DNA of 64,000 nt, from positions 3,023,057 through 3,087,056 of the forward strand of contig NZ_KI421507.1 of the NCBI RefSeq assembly GCF_000473205.1. The letters are read 5' to 3'. The notes under the pieces are model-generated. The model was not told the DNA's origin and ran no database searches. It was given only the letters and a program-made list of their open reading frames with translations. This DNA comes from Pseudophaeobacter arcticus DSM 23566 (GTDB taxonomy: Bacteria > Pseudomonadota > Alphaproteobacteria > Rhodobacterales > Rhodobacteraceae). A program made the position numbers and the translations under genes. Shown here piece by piece: positions 1-8,670 of the stretch. Numbering within the stretch: position 1 is the stretch's first letter; each line of letters begins with the position of its first letter.

Positions 1-420
1 GCCATCGGGATCGCCATCCCCCTTCTCGGCGGCATGGGCTTCACAGGCCTGGACGATCTCTTCCAGCTCACCGGCCTGGACCGCCGTCATCCGCCGCGCT
101 GCCAGGCCAGCCGCCTGGCCTTCGAGATTTGCATGCACTTCCAGGATCGCCAGAAACTCTTCCAGTGTAGGTTTGAACAGGACCGCGCCCTTGCGCGGCA
201 AACGGCGGATAAGCCCCGCAGCCTCCAGCTGGATAAAGACCTCCCGGATCGGCGTACGAGACACCAAATGACGCGCCGCAAGACCGGCCTCGTCCAGCAC
301 ATCGCCCGGGTTCAACTGCCCCGCGTCAATATCCGCAAGGATCGCGTTCAATAGCCCTTCACTCTGTCCTGCCACTGCTGCTGCCCTGCCCTCTGTTGCC
401 GCGTGATCTGGCCTGACCAT
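1..420 (-). CDS. GntR-family (FCD) transcriptional regulator, truncated by window edge
   Basis: About 140 N-terminal residues are present and the C-terminal part lies beyond base 1. After a short variable start comes a winged helix: L-N-A-I-L-A-D-I, then PGDVLDEAGLA, then SRTPIREVFIQLEAAGLI (about residues 50-70), the classical GntR recognition region, followed by RRLPRKGAVLFKP, the wing. From about residue 85 the helical segment EEFLAILEVHANLEGQAAGLAA begins an FCD ligand-binding domain. It is the last gene of the minus-strand carboxylase/AtuA operon, so it probably senses an intermediate of that pathway; the ligand is inference. The start at 420 is the first ATG giving a complete wing domain; there is no strong ribosome-binding site. 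Confidence 0.85.
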   Translation of the reverse strand, partial: MVRPDHAATEGRAAAVAGQSEGLLNAILADIDAGQLNPGDVLDEAGLAARHLVSRTPIREVFIQLEAAGLIRRLPRKGAVLFKPTLEEFLAILEVHANLEGQAAGLAARRMTAVQAGELEEIVQACEAHAAEKGDGDPDG

Positions 421-508
421 AGGTGGCGAGCCAGGACAAGGCAACAAAGCCGCCGCAGGGCAACAGCACTGGCTCTGCAACAGATCCGGCCTGCAAACAG
501 CTCTGGCG

Positions 509-1645
509 TCACTCTGCCAACAGGGCGCCAAGCCGCTCGTAGGCTGTCAAAAAATCTTCCTTGAACTCCTGCACCACACCACCGGCAGACATTGCCTGGT
601 TCATCAGGCCGACCCCCTGTCCAACCCAATAGGTGGCCAGATCCTGCGCCCCTGCGTGGCCCGTTTGGGAGATCTGATCAATCCGGTGCAACGCGGGTTC
701 GGACACCAAAGTCTGCAACGGCATCGGCAAGGGTGTTGGCGCCCCCTTGCCCTCCCAGGCCTCGGTCCAGGCGCTGATCAACTGGCGCGAGGGCTTGCCG
801 GTACGCGAGCGTGAACGCACGGTGTCGCGGCTGCTGGCCGCCAGCATTTTTTCCTTCACCACCGGGTTGGTCTCCGCCTCTGCCGTCGTCAGCCAGACCG
901 AGCCGCACCAGGCCCCTGCCGCGCCCATCGCCATGGCAGCCGCCATCTGTCCGCCGGTGGCAATACCCCCCGCCGCCAGCACCGGCACGCCGGATCCGGC
1001 AATGGCCTGCACCACCTCGGGCACCAGAACCATGGTTGAAATCTCCCCGGTGTGGCCTCCCGCCTCACCGCCCGCGGCGATGATCACATCCACCCCGGCT
1101 GCGACCTGGGCGCGGGCGTGCTGCGCCGTGCCCACCAGGGCGCCGACCACCACCCCCTGCGCCTTGCCGCGCTCCAGCATATCCTGCGGTGGCAACCCCA
1201 GCGCATTGGCGATCAAGGCAATCGGGTGGGAAAAGGCCACATCCAGACTGCGCCGTGCCCCCTCGGAGCTGATATTTTGGCGAAACACCAACCGATCCGC
1301 CCGTGCAGGCTCCAGATCACCCGGTTCTACCCCATGGTGTTGCAGCAATTCACTGGCAAAATCCTTATGCTCCTCGGGGACCATGGCCAGAATGGCCGCA
1401 TCCGGGAGATCCTCGCCCTTGGCCTCAAATTTGTTCGGCACGATAAGGTCAACACCATAGGGTTTGCCCTTCACATGGGCATCAATCCAAGACAGCTCTT
1501 CTTCCAGCTCCTCGGGCGACATCATCGCGGCGCCAAACACCCCCATACCGCCGGCATTGGTGACTGCGGCCACCACGTCGCGGCAATGGGAAAAGGCAAA
1601 AAGCGGAAATTCGATACCAAGCCGCTTGCAGAGATCCGAGTTCAT
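509..1645 (-). CDS. Nitronate monooxygenase (2-nitropropane dioxygenase-like) FMN protein
   Basis: A 378-residue TIM-barrel flavoprotein of the NMO/NPD family, which also includes enoyl-reductase-like FabK proteins. The N-terminus CKRLGIEFPLFAF and AVTNAGGMGVFGA is the usual family opening. The FMN phosphate-binding segment is AAGGEAGGHTGEIS (about residues 190-203), followed by VPVLAAGGIATGGQMAAAMAMGA. Its ATG overlaps the stop of the biotin carboxylase by four bases (ATGA), so the two are translationally coupled. Family members oxidise alkyl nitronates, but the true substrate is often unknown. Coupling to an acyl-CoA carboxylase suggests a role on an acyl-CoA or related metabolite rather than nitroalkane detoxification; that is inference. 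Confidence 0.85.
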   Translation of the reverse strand: MNSDLCKRLGIEFPLFAFSHCRDVVAAVTNAGGMGVFGAAMMSPEELEEELSWIDAHVKGKPYGVDLIVPNKFEAKGEDLPDAAILAMVPEEHKDFASELLQHHGVEPGDLEPARADRLVFRQNISSEGARRSLDVAFSHPIALIANALGLPPQDMLERGKAQGVVVGALVGTAQHARAQVAAGVDVIIAAGGEAGGHTGEISTMVLVPEVVQAIAGSGVPVLAAGGIATGGQMAAAMAMGAAGAWCGSVWLTTAEAETNPVVKEKMLAASSRDTVRSRSRTGKPSRQLISAWTEAWEGKGAPTPLPMPLQTLVSEPALHRIDQISQTGHAGAQDLATYWVGQGVGLMNQAMSAGGVVQEFKEDFLTAYERLGALLAE

Positions 1646-3624
1646 TCCGTGCCCTCCTGGGTCGCTTTATCCTGTTCGATCCGCACCAGCAGATCGCCTG
1701 CCTTAACCTGACTTGGAGCCGTGACTGCAATTTCGCTCACTGTGCCTGCGACCTCGGCCAGCATCTCGTGCTGCATCTTCATCGCCTCCAGCACCGCAAG
1801 ACGGGTGCCAATCTCAACCCGGTCGCCGGTGCCGACGCAGAGTTCCAGCAGGTTGCCATGCATCGGAGCCCGCGTCTCGCCGCCGCCTGCGACCGCCGCA
1901 GCCCCCCTGCCCGCCCGCAAGCGGGACAGTTTCAACATCCGCGCCCCTGTCGCCAGATACAGATCATCCGCGACCATCAGATGGCGGCGCAGATCCACCC
2001 GCAGCCCGTCCAACCGCAGGCAGTCGCCCTGTTGCTCCAGGTGATGCTCGGCTTCGCCTACCAGCACGTGGATGCCATCGCGGCCCTGGCGCAGCAGCAC
2101 AGTCACCGGATCACCCCCGACCGCCAGCACCAGCCGCGCCTGCATGTCTCCCTGGCTGGACCAGCCCAGCAGTTCTGCCGGGAGGGTAGCCTGTTGCGCC
2201 ATTGCCGCCTGATCGGCGCGGTAGATCAGACCTGCTGCCAGCGCCACATCCGCGCTGGTGACCTTGGTCGGCACCAAAGGATCAAAGTGGTCCGCAATAA
2301 AGCCGGTGGTGGCGCGACCTTTGGCAAACTCCGCATGGCTGAGCACATCAATCAGAAAATCCCGGTTGCAGGCAGGTCCAAAGATCACCGTATCCCCCAG
2401 CGCCGCAATCAGGCGTTCCAGCGCCTCGGCTCGCGTGGCACCATGGGCGATGATCTTGGCCAGCATCGGGTCATAAAAGGCAGAGACCTGCTGCCCGGAT
2501 GTAATGCCCGCATCCACCCGGATGCCCGGCCCGCTGGGCGGCTGCCAGAGGTTGATCACCCCGGATTGTGGCAAAAAGCCCTGACTTGGGTCTTCACCAT
2601 AGAGCCGCACTTCGATGGCATGCCCCGTCAGCGCCACATCCTGTTGCGCCAGTCCCAGCGCCTCACCGCGCGCCGCACGGATCTGCAGCGCCACCAGATC
2701 CAGCCCGGTGACCAGTTCGGTAACCGGATGCTCCACCTGCAGGCGGGTGTTCATCTCCAGAAAGTAGAAGGCCCCATCCGCATCCAGTAGGAACTCCACC
2801 GTTCCCGCGCCCAGATAGCTGATGGCCCGGGCGGCCTCCACCGCAGCCGCGCCCATTTCAGCGCGCAGCTTGGGCGTCATCACCGGACAGGGGGCCTCTT
2901 CCACCACCTTCTGATGGCGGCGCTGCACCGAGCAGTCGCGCTCGCCCAGGTGGATGGTATTGCCACTGGCATCGGCAAAGATCTGGATCTCCACGTGGCG
3001 CGGGCGCATCACCGCCTTTTCCAGGATCATCTCTTGCGAACCAAAGGCAGACAGCGCTTCGCTTTTGGCCAGCTCCAAGGCCGTGGCAAAACCTTCGGGG
3101 GCAGTGACCAGCCGCATGCCACGGCCACCACCGCCTGCCGCCGCCTTGATCATCACCGGATAGCCAATCTTTGCCGCCTCCGCCGCCAGCACCGCCGACG
3201 ACTGATCCGCGCCCTCATAGCCGGGAACGCAGGGAACCCCCGCTTCGATCATGCGCCGTTTGGCGGCAGCCTTGTTGCCCATCAGGGCAATGGACGCCGC
3301 GCTGGGGCCAATGAAGGTGAGGCCAGCCGCAGTGCAGGCCTGGGCAAATTCGGCATTCTCCGACAGGAAGCCATAGCCGGGATGCACCGCCTGCGCGCCT
3401 GCCTCCTGGGCGGCGGCCAAAACCTTGGCCGCATCCAGATAGCTGTCGCCCACCGGGCCGGTGCCAATGCAGATGGCGCGATCAGCAAAACCCACATGCG
3501 GGCTATCTGCGTCTGCCTCGGTATAGACCGCTATGCAGGTGATCCCCATAGCGCGCGCCGTGCGCATGATACGCAGGGCGATCTCGCCCCTATTGGCCAC
3601 CAGGATTGAGTTGAACTCTGTCAT
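1642..3624 (-). CDS. Acyl-CoA carboxylase alpha subunit (biotin carboxylase + biotin carrier)
   Basis: ATP-dependent carboxylation of biotin for a carboxylase acting on an acyl-CoA. The order is biotin carboxylase N-domain (LVANRGEIALRI), ATP-grasp (glycine-rich AAAGGGGRGMRLV; HLGERDCSVQRRHQKVVEE; FLEMNTRLQVEHPVTE), C-domain, linker, and a C-terminal biotinyl domain with EAMKMQHEM, the biotinylated Lys near residue 616. An upstream ATG at 3642 overlaps the previous stop, but the Shine-Dalgarno GGAGAGGA lies just after it, so the second ATG of the pair at 3627/3624 is the better start. The beta subunit is immediately upstream. The architecture matches methylcrotonyl-, geranyl- and propionyl-CoA carboxylases; context with AtuA favours a geranyl-CoA-type (AtuF-like) enzyme, unproven. 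Confidence 0.9.
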   Translation of the reverse strand: MTEFNSILVANRGEIALRIMRTARAMGITCIAVYTEADADSPHVGFADRAICIGTGPVGDSYLDAAKVLAAAQEAGAQAVHPGYGFLSENAEFAQACTAAGLTFIGPSAASIALMGNKAAAKRRMIEAGVPCVPGYEGADQSSAVLAAEAAKIGYPVMIKAAAGGGGRGMRLVTAPEGFATALELAKSEALSAFGSQEMILEKAVMRPRHVEIQIFADASGNTIHLGERDCSVQRRHQKVVEEAPCPVMTPKLRAEMGAAAVEAARAISYLGAGTVEFLLDADGAFYFLEMNTRLQVEHPVTELVTGLDLVALQIRAARGEALGLAQQDVALTGHAIEVRLYGEDPSQGFLPQSGVINLWQPPSGPGIRVDAGITSGQQVSAFYDPMLAKIIAHGATRAEALERLIAALGDTVIFGPACNRDFLIDVLSHAEFAKGRATTGFIADHFDPLVPTKVTSADVALAAGLIYRADQAAMAQQATLPAELLGWSSQGDMQARLVLAVGGDPVTVLLRQGRDGIHVLVGEAEHHLEQQGDCLRLDGLRVDLRRHLMVADDLYLATGARMLKLSRLRAGRGAAAVAGGGETRAPMHGNLLELCVGTGDRVEIGTRLAVLEAMKMQHEMLAEVAGTVSEIAVTAPSQVKAGDLLVRIEQDKATQEGTE

Positions 3625-3641
3625 CATCTGGTCCTCTCCCA

Positions 3642-5264
3642 TCAGGCCCGCCCCACGCCAAAGGCATTGGGGTTGAGATCACGGCGACCTGCCTCCCTGC
3701 AGGTGGCCAGGCAAAAGCCAATCACCGCCCGGCTGTCGCGCGGATCAATCATGCCCATGTCCAGCATCCGCCCTGAGGTGAAAAATGCATCCGACTGACT
3801 GTCAAAATGCGCAGCAATTCCCGCGCTCTGCTTGGCCAGGCGGGCCTCGTCCACCGGGATACCCTTGCGCGCCGCGGTGCGCCGCGCCACCTGCTCCATG
3901 GTCAGGGCGGCCTGTTCGCCCCCCATCACACCGGTCATGGCATTTGGCCAGGTGAACAGGAAATCCGCGCCAAAGGCATGGCCACACATGCCGTAGTTGC
4001 CAGCACCAAAACTGGCCCCGGTATAGAGCGAGATCTTGGGCACCCGCAGGTTGGTCACCGCCTGGATCATTTTTGAGCCATGTTTGATCATGCCTGCGCG
4101 CTCATAGGCGGTGCCCACCATATAGCCGGTGGTATTGCCCAGAAAGATCACCGGCGTGCCGGCCTGATCCATCAACTGCAAGAAATGCGTCGCCTTGGTG
4201 GCGCCATCCGGGTCAATCGGGCCATTGTTGCCCAGAATGCCCACTGGCTGGCCCATGATATGCGCCTGCAGGCAGACCAGAGCCGGGCCATAATCCGGCT
4301 TGAAATCCCGCAACCGAGACCCATCCACCAGCCGCGCTGCCAGCTCGTGCATGTCATAGGGTTTGCGGTAGTCCGCCGGGATGGCCCCGGCCAGCTCTTC
4401 GCTGTCATATTGGGGCAGGTCATAGGCGACGGCGGGGGCAGCGCAGTTTTGCCAGCCCAGTCCCGCCACCACATCGCGGGCGATCTCCAGGCCATGGGCA
4501 TCATCCTCGGCCAGGTATTCCACCAGCCCGGTAATTTCGGCATGCATCTGGGCGCCGCCCAGATCGGCATCCTCGGCGATTTCGCCGGTTGCGGCCTGCA
4601 CCAAGGCGCCCCCCGCCAGCATCGCCATGCCGTTGCCTTTAACCCCGATCACATAATCCGACAGCCCCGGCTGATAAGCGCCGCCAGCGGTTGAGGCCCC
4701 GTGCAACACGGTGATCACCGGGTTTCCCGCCGCCGAAAGCCGCGCCAGACCGGCAAACATGCCGCCACCATGGGCCCAGAGTTCAACCGTGTAGCGGGTC
4801 AGATCCGCTCCGGCGCTTTCGACCAGATGCACAAAGGGCAGCTTTTGCTTCAGTGCGATCTCAATTGCACCCAGCGCCTTGTCCACCGATTTCCCGGTCA
4901 TCGCTCCGGCATTGATGCCGGCATCATCCACAAAAACCATGCAGCGCACGCCAGACACATAGCCAATCCCCAGAAGGATCGAGGCCCCGGGGATCGAGGT
5001 CTCAGGATCCGGGTCATCCACCAGATAAGACGCCATGTTGTACAGCTCAAGAAATGGCATGCCGGGATCCAGCAAAGCCGCCAGACGTTCGCGCGGCGAC
5101 AGCTGGCCGCGCTTGTCAAAGACCGGGCGGCGCTGTTCCGATTTGGCGGTAGCGCGGGCTTCCAAGCTGCGCATCCTATCCACCTGCGCCAGCATATCGG
5201 CGCGGTTCTGGGCATAGCTGTCACTGCCCGTGCTGATCCTGCTTTGAAAAGCCTTCATCGACAT
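3642..5264 (-). CDS. Acyl-CoA carboxylase beta subunit (carboxyltransferase)
   Basis: A 540-residue carboxyltransferase of the AccD/MccB family that transfers the carboxyl group from biotin to an acyl-CoA. The N-half has RLAALLDPGMPFLEL, IGYVSGVRCMVFVDD and VHLVESAGADL. The C-half has the second oxyanion region PVIFLGNTTGYMVG and ASFGAGNYGMCGHAF, plus the FLFTWPNA-MTGVMGGEQAA motif. After ESAGAD it lacks the FPD-x-HFGR stretch typical of methylcrotonyl-CoA carboxylase beta chains, so it is probably not MCC. Together with the adjacent AtuA-like gene this suggests an AtuC-like geranyl-CoA-type or other branched-chain substrate. A second ATG at 5258 has better spacing from the GAGGA ribosome-binding site. 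Confidence 0.88.
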   Translation of the reverse strand: MSMKAFQSRISTGSDSYAQNRADMLAQVDRMRSLEARATAKSEQRRPVFDKRGQLSPRERLAALLDPGMPFLELYNMASYLVDDPDPETSIPGASILLGIGYVSGVRCMVFVDDAGINAGAMTGKSVDKALGAIEIALKQKLPFVHLVESAGADLTRYTVELWAHGGGMFAGLARLSAAGNPVITVLHGASTAGGAYQPGLSDYVIGVKGNGMAMLAGGALVQAATGEIAEDADLGGAQMHAEITGLVEYLAEDDAHGLEIARDVVAGLGWQNCAAPAVAYDLPQYDSEELAGAIPADYRKPYDMHELAARLVDGSRLRDFKPDYGPALVCLQAHIMGQPVGILGNNGPIDPDGATKATHFLQLMDQAGTPVIFLGNTTGYMVGTAYERAGMIKHGSKMIQAVTNLRVPKISLYTGASFGAGNYGMCGHAFGADFLFTWPNAMTGVMGGEQAALTMEQVARRTAARKGIPVDEARLAKQSAGIAAHFDSQSDAFFTSGRMLDMGMIDPRDSRAVIGFCLATCREAGRRDLNPNAFGVGRA

Positions 5265-5340
5265 GTCCTCATTGGGTTGGTCTTGCCGCAGGGCAGAGAT
5301 GCTGCTGCCCCGTGATTTATTGGTATATCATCTTGCCCCA

Positions 5341-7158
5341 TCATACCGCACCAGGCAGGCGCCCGAGCAGATCCGCGTCTACGGCAATGGGGGCCGCCAG
5401 CAGCAGTTGGGCATAGCCCTTGGCCTGCGGGTCATTGCGCAGCGACGAGGTGCCGCCACCGCCCAGCGCGCCGTGCAAAAGCACATTCATCGAGGCAGAA
5501 CCGGGCAGGTAAAACCGCTCAATTGCCTCGGTCCCGGCCCCATCCAGAAAATGGCCAAACACCTGGTGCAAATGCGCAGGCGTCAGACCAGCCCAGATCC
5601 AGGGCATCCATGCTGGATCGCGCGCCATCACGCCGATATTGGCGATATCGCCCTTGTCGCCGCTGCGGGCCCAGGCCAGCTCGACCAGCGGCACCTGGAT
5701 AATATTTTTCGCTTTGGAAACCAGGGGGGCCTCTGGCAGACTGGGGCGCGCTGCCACAGCAACAGCGGGGCCTTGAACCTCTGGGCACTGCACCTCTCCT
5801 GCCTCGTCCAGCAGGCGCAGCTGCACCTGTTGTTTGGGGGTGAGATAGGAAAACAGCGCCATCACCGGCGAAGGTTTGGGGCGCGCACCTGCAAAGCCGC
5901 TCAACCCCGGTGGCGTTGCCAGACCCAGGCCGGTGGCCTCTTTCAGAAACAGAGCCACGGCGCGGGCATCCGGATGGCGAACGGCGATCTTGACCGCCAC
6001 CTCGCGCTGGGGGGCCACCTCGCGTCTTTTGCCAAACTGGCTTTCAGTGCCCAGCAGCTCCACGCTGACATCGGTGTAGTCCGGAGCCTGCATCCGCTGC
6101 AGCGCCGCGCGGCAGCGTTTCAGCACCGTGTCGGCAAAATGCCGGGCCTTCTCTTCTGCTTCCAGCCCATAGAAGGTGAAAATATGCCCCGAGCGAAAGC
6201 CATCGGCCCAGGTCAGGCAGGTCTTGTAGCTGTCCGGCACCCCCAAACCGCGCGCGCCCGAGACCAGAACCCGGTCGGGTGCGACCTCCTCCAATACCAC
6301 CTCCGAGAAATCGCAGGCCACATCAGGCAACAGGTAGGCCTGTGGATCGCCGATTTCATAGAGCATCTGTTCGCCAACGGTGCCGCGCGACACCAGCCCG
6401 CCCGAGCCTGCGGGCTTTGACACCTCAAAACTGCCATCCCTGCGGATAGCCGCGACGGGATAGCCGATATCCGCCAGGTTTTCTGCCACCAGCCGCCAAT
6501 CGGTAAAATTGCCACCGGTCGCCTGTGGGCCACATTCCAGAATATGACCGGCCAGGCTGCCACCGGCCAGCGCATCCAGATCATTTGTGGTCCAGCCAAA
6601 GTGATGGATTGCCGCGCCCAGTGTCACCGCACTGTCGACGCAGCGCCCGGTCACCACAATATCCGCGCCGCGATCCAGCGCGGCGGCAATGGGAAAGGCG
6701 CCAAGATAGGCGTTGATACTGGCGATCTTTTCCACCGGCGGCAAAGATGTGCCACGGAACATATCCCGTGGCGCAGCCTCGGCGATCTCCGCTGCGCGGG
6801 CCAAAAGATCATCGCCGGTGACGACTGCAACCTTGAGCCTCAGCTCCTGTTTCTTGATCTCCACCCGCAGAGCAGCCGCGCAGGCCTCGGGGTTCATACC
6901 ACCGGCATTGGAGACAATCCGCACGCCTTGTTTTGCAATCTCGGCAAGGTTTGGCGCCATGGCCGCGCTGACAAAATCAGTGGCATAGCCTGTGGTGGGA
7001 TCTTTGTCCCGCGCCCTTGCCAGGATCGCCATGGTGATCTCGGCGAGGTAGTCATAGACGATAAAATCGAGCCCCCCAGCCGCCAAAAGCTGCGGTGTCG
7101 CGACGCTGGAGTCTCCCCAGAATCCGCTGGCACCGCCAATGCGCAAATGCTGTGACAT
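5341..7158 (-). CDS. AtuA-family (DUF1446) protein with C-terminal ferredoxin-fold-like domain
   Basis: About 605 residues. The N-terminal three quarters is the acyclic terpene utilisation AtuA (DUF1446) domain: RIGGASGFWGDSS, DFIVYDYLAEITMAILARA, RIVSNAGGMNPEACA and DIVVTGRCVDSAVTLGAAIHHFGW. The last hundred residues (VELAWARSGDKGDIANIGV) form the fused C-terminal module of this family. AtuA is needed for citronellol/geraniol use in Pseudomonas, but its reaction is unknown. An in-frame ATG 42 bases upstream exists; the start at 7158 is chosen because AAGGAGGAGAGA directly precedes it. It is the first gene of the operon that continues with the carboxylase subunits and lies divergent from the paa operon. 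Confidence 0.85.
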   Translation of the reverse strand: MSQHLRIGGASGFWGDSSVATPQLLAAGGLDFIVYDYLAEITMAILARARDKDPTTGYATDFVSAAMAPNLAEIAKQGVRIVSNAGGMNPEACAAALRVEIKKQELRLKVAVVTGDDLLARAAEIAEAAPRDMFRGTSLPPVEKIASINAYLGAFPIAAALDRGADIVVTGRCVDSAVTLGAAIHHFGWTTNDLDALAGGSLAGHILECGPQATGGNFTDWRLVAENLADIGYPVAAIRRDGSFEVSKPAGSGGLVSRGTVGEQMLYEIGDPQAYLLPDVACDFSEVVLEEVAPDRVLVSGARGLGVPDSYKTCLTWADGFRSGHIFTFYGLEAEEKARHFADTVLKRCRAALQRMQAPDYTDVSVELLGTESQFGKRREVAPQREVAVKIAVRHPDARAVALFLKEATGLGLATPPGLSGFAGARPKPSPVMALFSYLTPKQQVQLRLLDEAGEVQCPEVQGPAVAVAARPSLPEAPLVSKAKNIIQVPLVELAWARSGDKGDIANIGVMARDPAWMPWIWAGLTPAHLHQVFGHFLDGAGTEAIERFYLPGSASMNVLLHGALGGGGTSSLRNDPQAKGYAQLLLAAPIAVDADLLGRLPGAV

Positions 7159-7209
7159 TCTCTCCTCCTTCTGGCAGGCTACAGCACCAGACTGACCCAC
7201 AAATTCACG

Positions 7210-7229
7210 AACAGACTGATCGTTCTGTT
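7210..7229. promoter_or_regulatory. Palindrome AACAGA-N8-TCTGTT upstream of the AtuA-like gene
   Basis: A perfect 6-bp inverted repeat with an 8-base centre, about 50 bases upstream of the AtuA-like start and inside the 279-base divergent region shared with pcaF. Position and symmetry fit an operator for the minus-strand operon, whose own GntR regulator is the obvious candidate. No second copy was noticed in the window, so the assignment is inference. Confidence 0.35.
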
Positions 7230-7386
7230 TTAATCTGAGCCAAGCCTTGCCCTGCCTGCAACCTAAATCTGCCCGTCGCTCTTTACGACGTTAAGTCACC
7301 ACGCTCCGCCGACATGTTACAGAATTGCGAAGCGACATCACAAACCGTTACGTTTTGCTTGCCACGAATCAGCAAGAGGCGTAATA

Positions 7387-7402
7387 CCGACCCAACGGTC
7401 GG
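7387..7402. promoter_or_regulatory. Putative paa operator, copy 1 (CCGACC-N4-GGTCGG)
   Basis: A perfect 6-bp inverted repeat with a 4-base centre, 35 bases upstream of the pcaF start. The same half-sites with the same 4-base spacer recur at 10887-10904 in front of paaD, so this is likely the binding site of one local regulator of phenylacetate genes. TetR-type PaaR repressors control paa genes in other proteobacteria; no regulator gene for it lies in the window. Confidence 0.6.
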
Positions 7403-7437
7403 CTTATTCTGCCGACAACTCAGGAGACGCGAACACC

Positions 7438-8640
7438 ATGGATGCATTCATCTGCGATGCCACCCGAACCCCAATCGGCCGCTATGGCGGTGCCTTGTCT
7501 CAGGTGCGCACCGATGACCTGGCAGCCTCACCCATTGCGGCCCTCGCGGCGCGCAATCCGCAGGTTGACTGGGCCAGCATTGATGACGTGATCTTTGGCG
7601 ATGCCAACCAGGCCGGCGAAAGCAACCGCAATGTGGCCCGTATGGCGGCGCTTTTGGCGGGCCTGCCCGTGGAGGTGCCCGGCACCACCATCAACCGGCT
7701 CTGTGCCTCGGGGATGGATGCCGTGGGCATGGCGTCACGCGGAATCCGCGCCGGAGACTACGACATGGCCATCGCCGGCGGTGTTGAAAGCATGAGCCGC
7801 GCCCCCTTTGTCATGCCCAAGGCCACCGCCGCCTTTACCCGCGCCAATGCGGTCTATGACACCACCATCGGCTGGCGTTTTGTGAACAAGAAGATGCAGG
7901 CGATGTATGGCACCGACTCGATGCCACAGACCGCAGATAATGTCGCCGCCGATTATGGTATCAGCCGCGAAGACCAGGATGCCTTTGCCGCCCGCAGCCA
8001 GGCCCGCTGGGCCGCCGCCCATGAGGCTGGCATCTTTCATGATGAAATCACGCCAGTATCTGTGTCCCAGCGCAAAGGGGAGCCGCTGATTGTCGACACC
8101 GACGAGCACCCCCGCCCCGGCACTGGCGCCGATAAGCTGGCCAAGCTGAAAGGCGTCAATGGCCCCGATCTGACCGTGACCGCCGGCAATGCCTCTGGCG
8201 TCAATGACGGTGCCGCCGCTATCTTGATGGCAAATGAGGCCGCAGCCGCCAGGAATGGCCTCAAGCCAATGGCGCGGATCGTCGGCATGGCCGCAGCCGG
8301 GGTCGAACCCCGCGTCATGGGCATTGGCCCGGTGCCCGCCACCCGCAAGGCGCTGGCCCGCACCGGCCTGACCATCGAACAGATGGATGTGATCGAGCTG
8401 AACGAGGCCTTTGCCGCGCAGGGTATCGCAACACTGCGCGAACTGGGCGTCGCTGATGACGCGGCCCATGTGAACCCCAACGGTGGTGCCATTGCCATCG
8501 GTCACCCTCTTGGCATGTCCGGCGCCCGTTTGGTGCTGACAGCCGCCTATCAACTGCAACGCACCGGTGGGCGCTACGCGCTGTGTACCATGTGCGTTGG
8601 CGTTGGTCAGGGCACCGCCCTGATCCTGGAACGCGTTTAA
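7438..8640 (+). CDS. pcaF: 3-oxoadipyl-CoA / acetyl-CoA acyltransferase (thiolase)
   Basis: A 400-residue thiolase that cleaves 3-oxoadipyl-CoA to succinyl-CoA and acetyl-CoA, the last step of phenylacetate (PaaJ) and beta-ketoadipate (PcaF) degradation. The N-terminus DAFICDATRTPIGRYGGAL is characteristic of PcaF/PaaJ. The acyl-accepting Cys is in NRLCASGMDAVG (about residue 90), the catalytic His in NGGAIAIGHPLGMSGAR and the second Cys in CTMCVGVGQGTA. It is the first gene of the plus-strand paa cluster, 30 bases before paaA, behind the putative operator at 7387. A general fatty-acid thiolase is less likely given the context. Confidence 0.88.
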   Translation: MDAFICDATRTPIGRYGGALSQVRTDDLAASPIAALAARNPQVDWASIDDVIFGDANQAGESNRNVARMAALLAGLPVEVPGTTINRLCASGMDAVGMASRGIRAGDYDMAIAGGVESMSRAPFVMPKATAAFTRANAVYDTTIGWRFVNKKMQAMYGTDSMPQTADNVAADYGISREDQDAFAARSQARWAAAHEAGIFHDEITPVSVSQRKGEPLIVDTDEHPRPGTGADKLAKLKGVNGPDLTVTAGNASGVNDGAAAILMANEAAAARNGLKPMARIVGMAAAGVEPRVMGIGPVPATRKALARTGLTIEQMDVIELNEAFAAQGIATLRELGVADDAAHVNPNGGAIAIGHPLGMSGARLVLTAAYQLQRTGGRYALCTMCVGVGQGTALILERV

Positions 8641-8670
8641 GCCAGCAACCCTAAACGGGAGGAGCAAGTC

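Noticed and set aside
1642..5264. Calling the carboxylase a propionyl-CoA carboxylase of the EMC/methylmalonyl route
   Set aside because: The beta subunit context (AtuA, NMO, GntR) and distance from the EMC genes argue against it, though sequence alone cannot exclude it.
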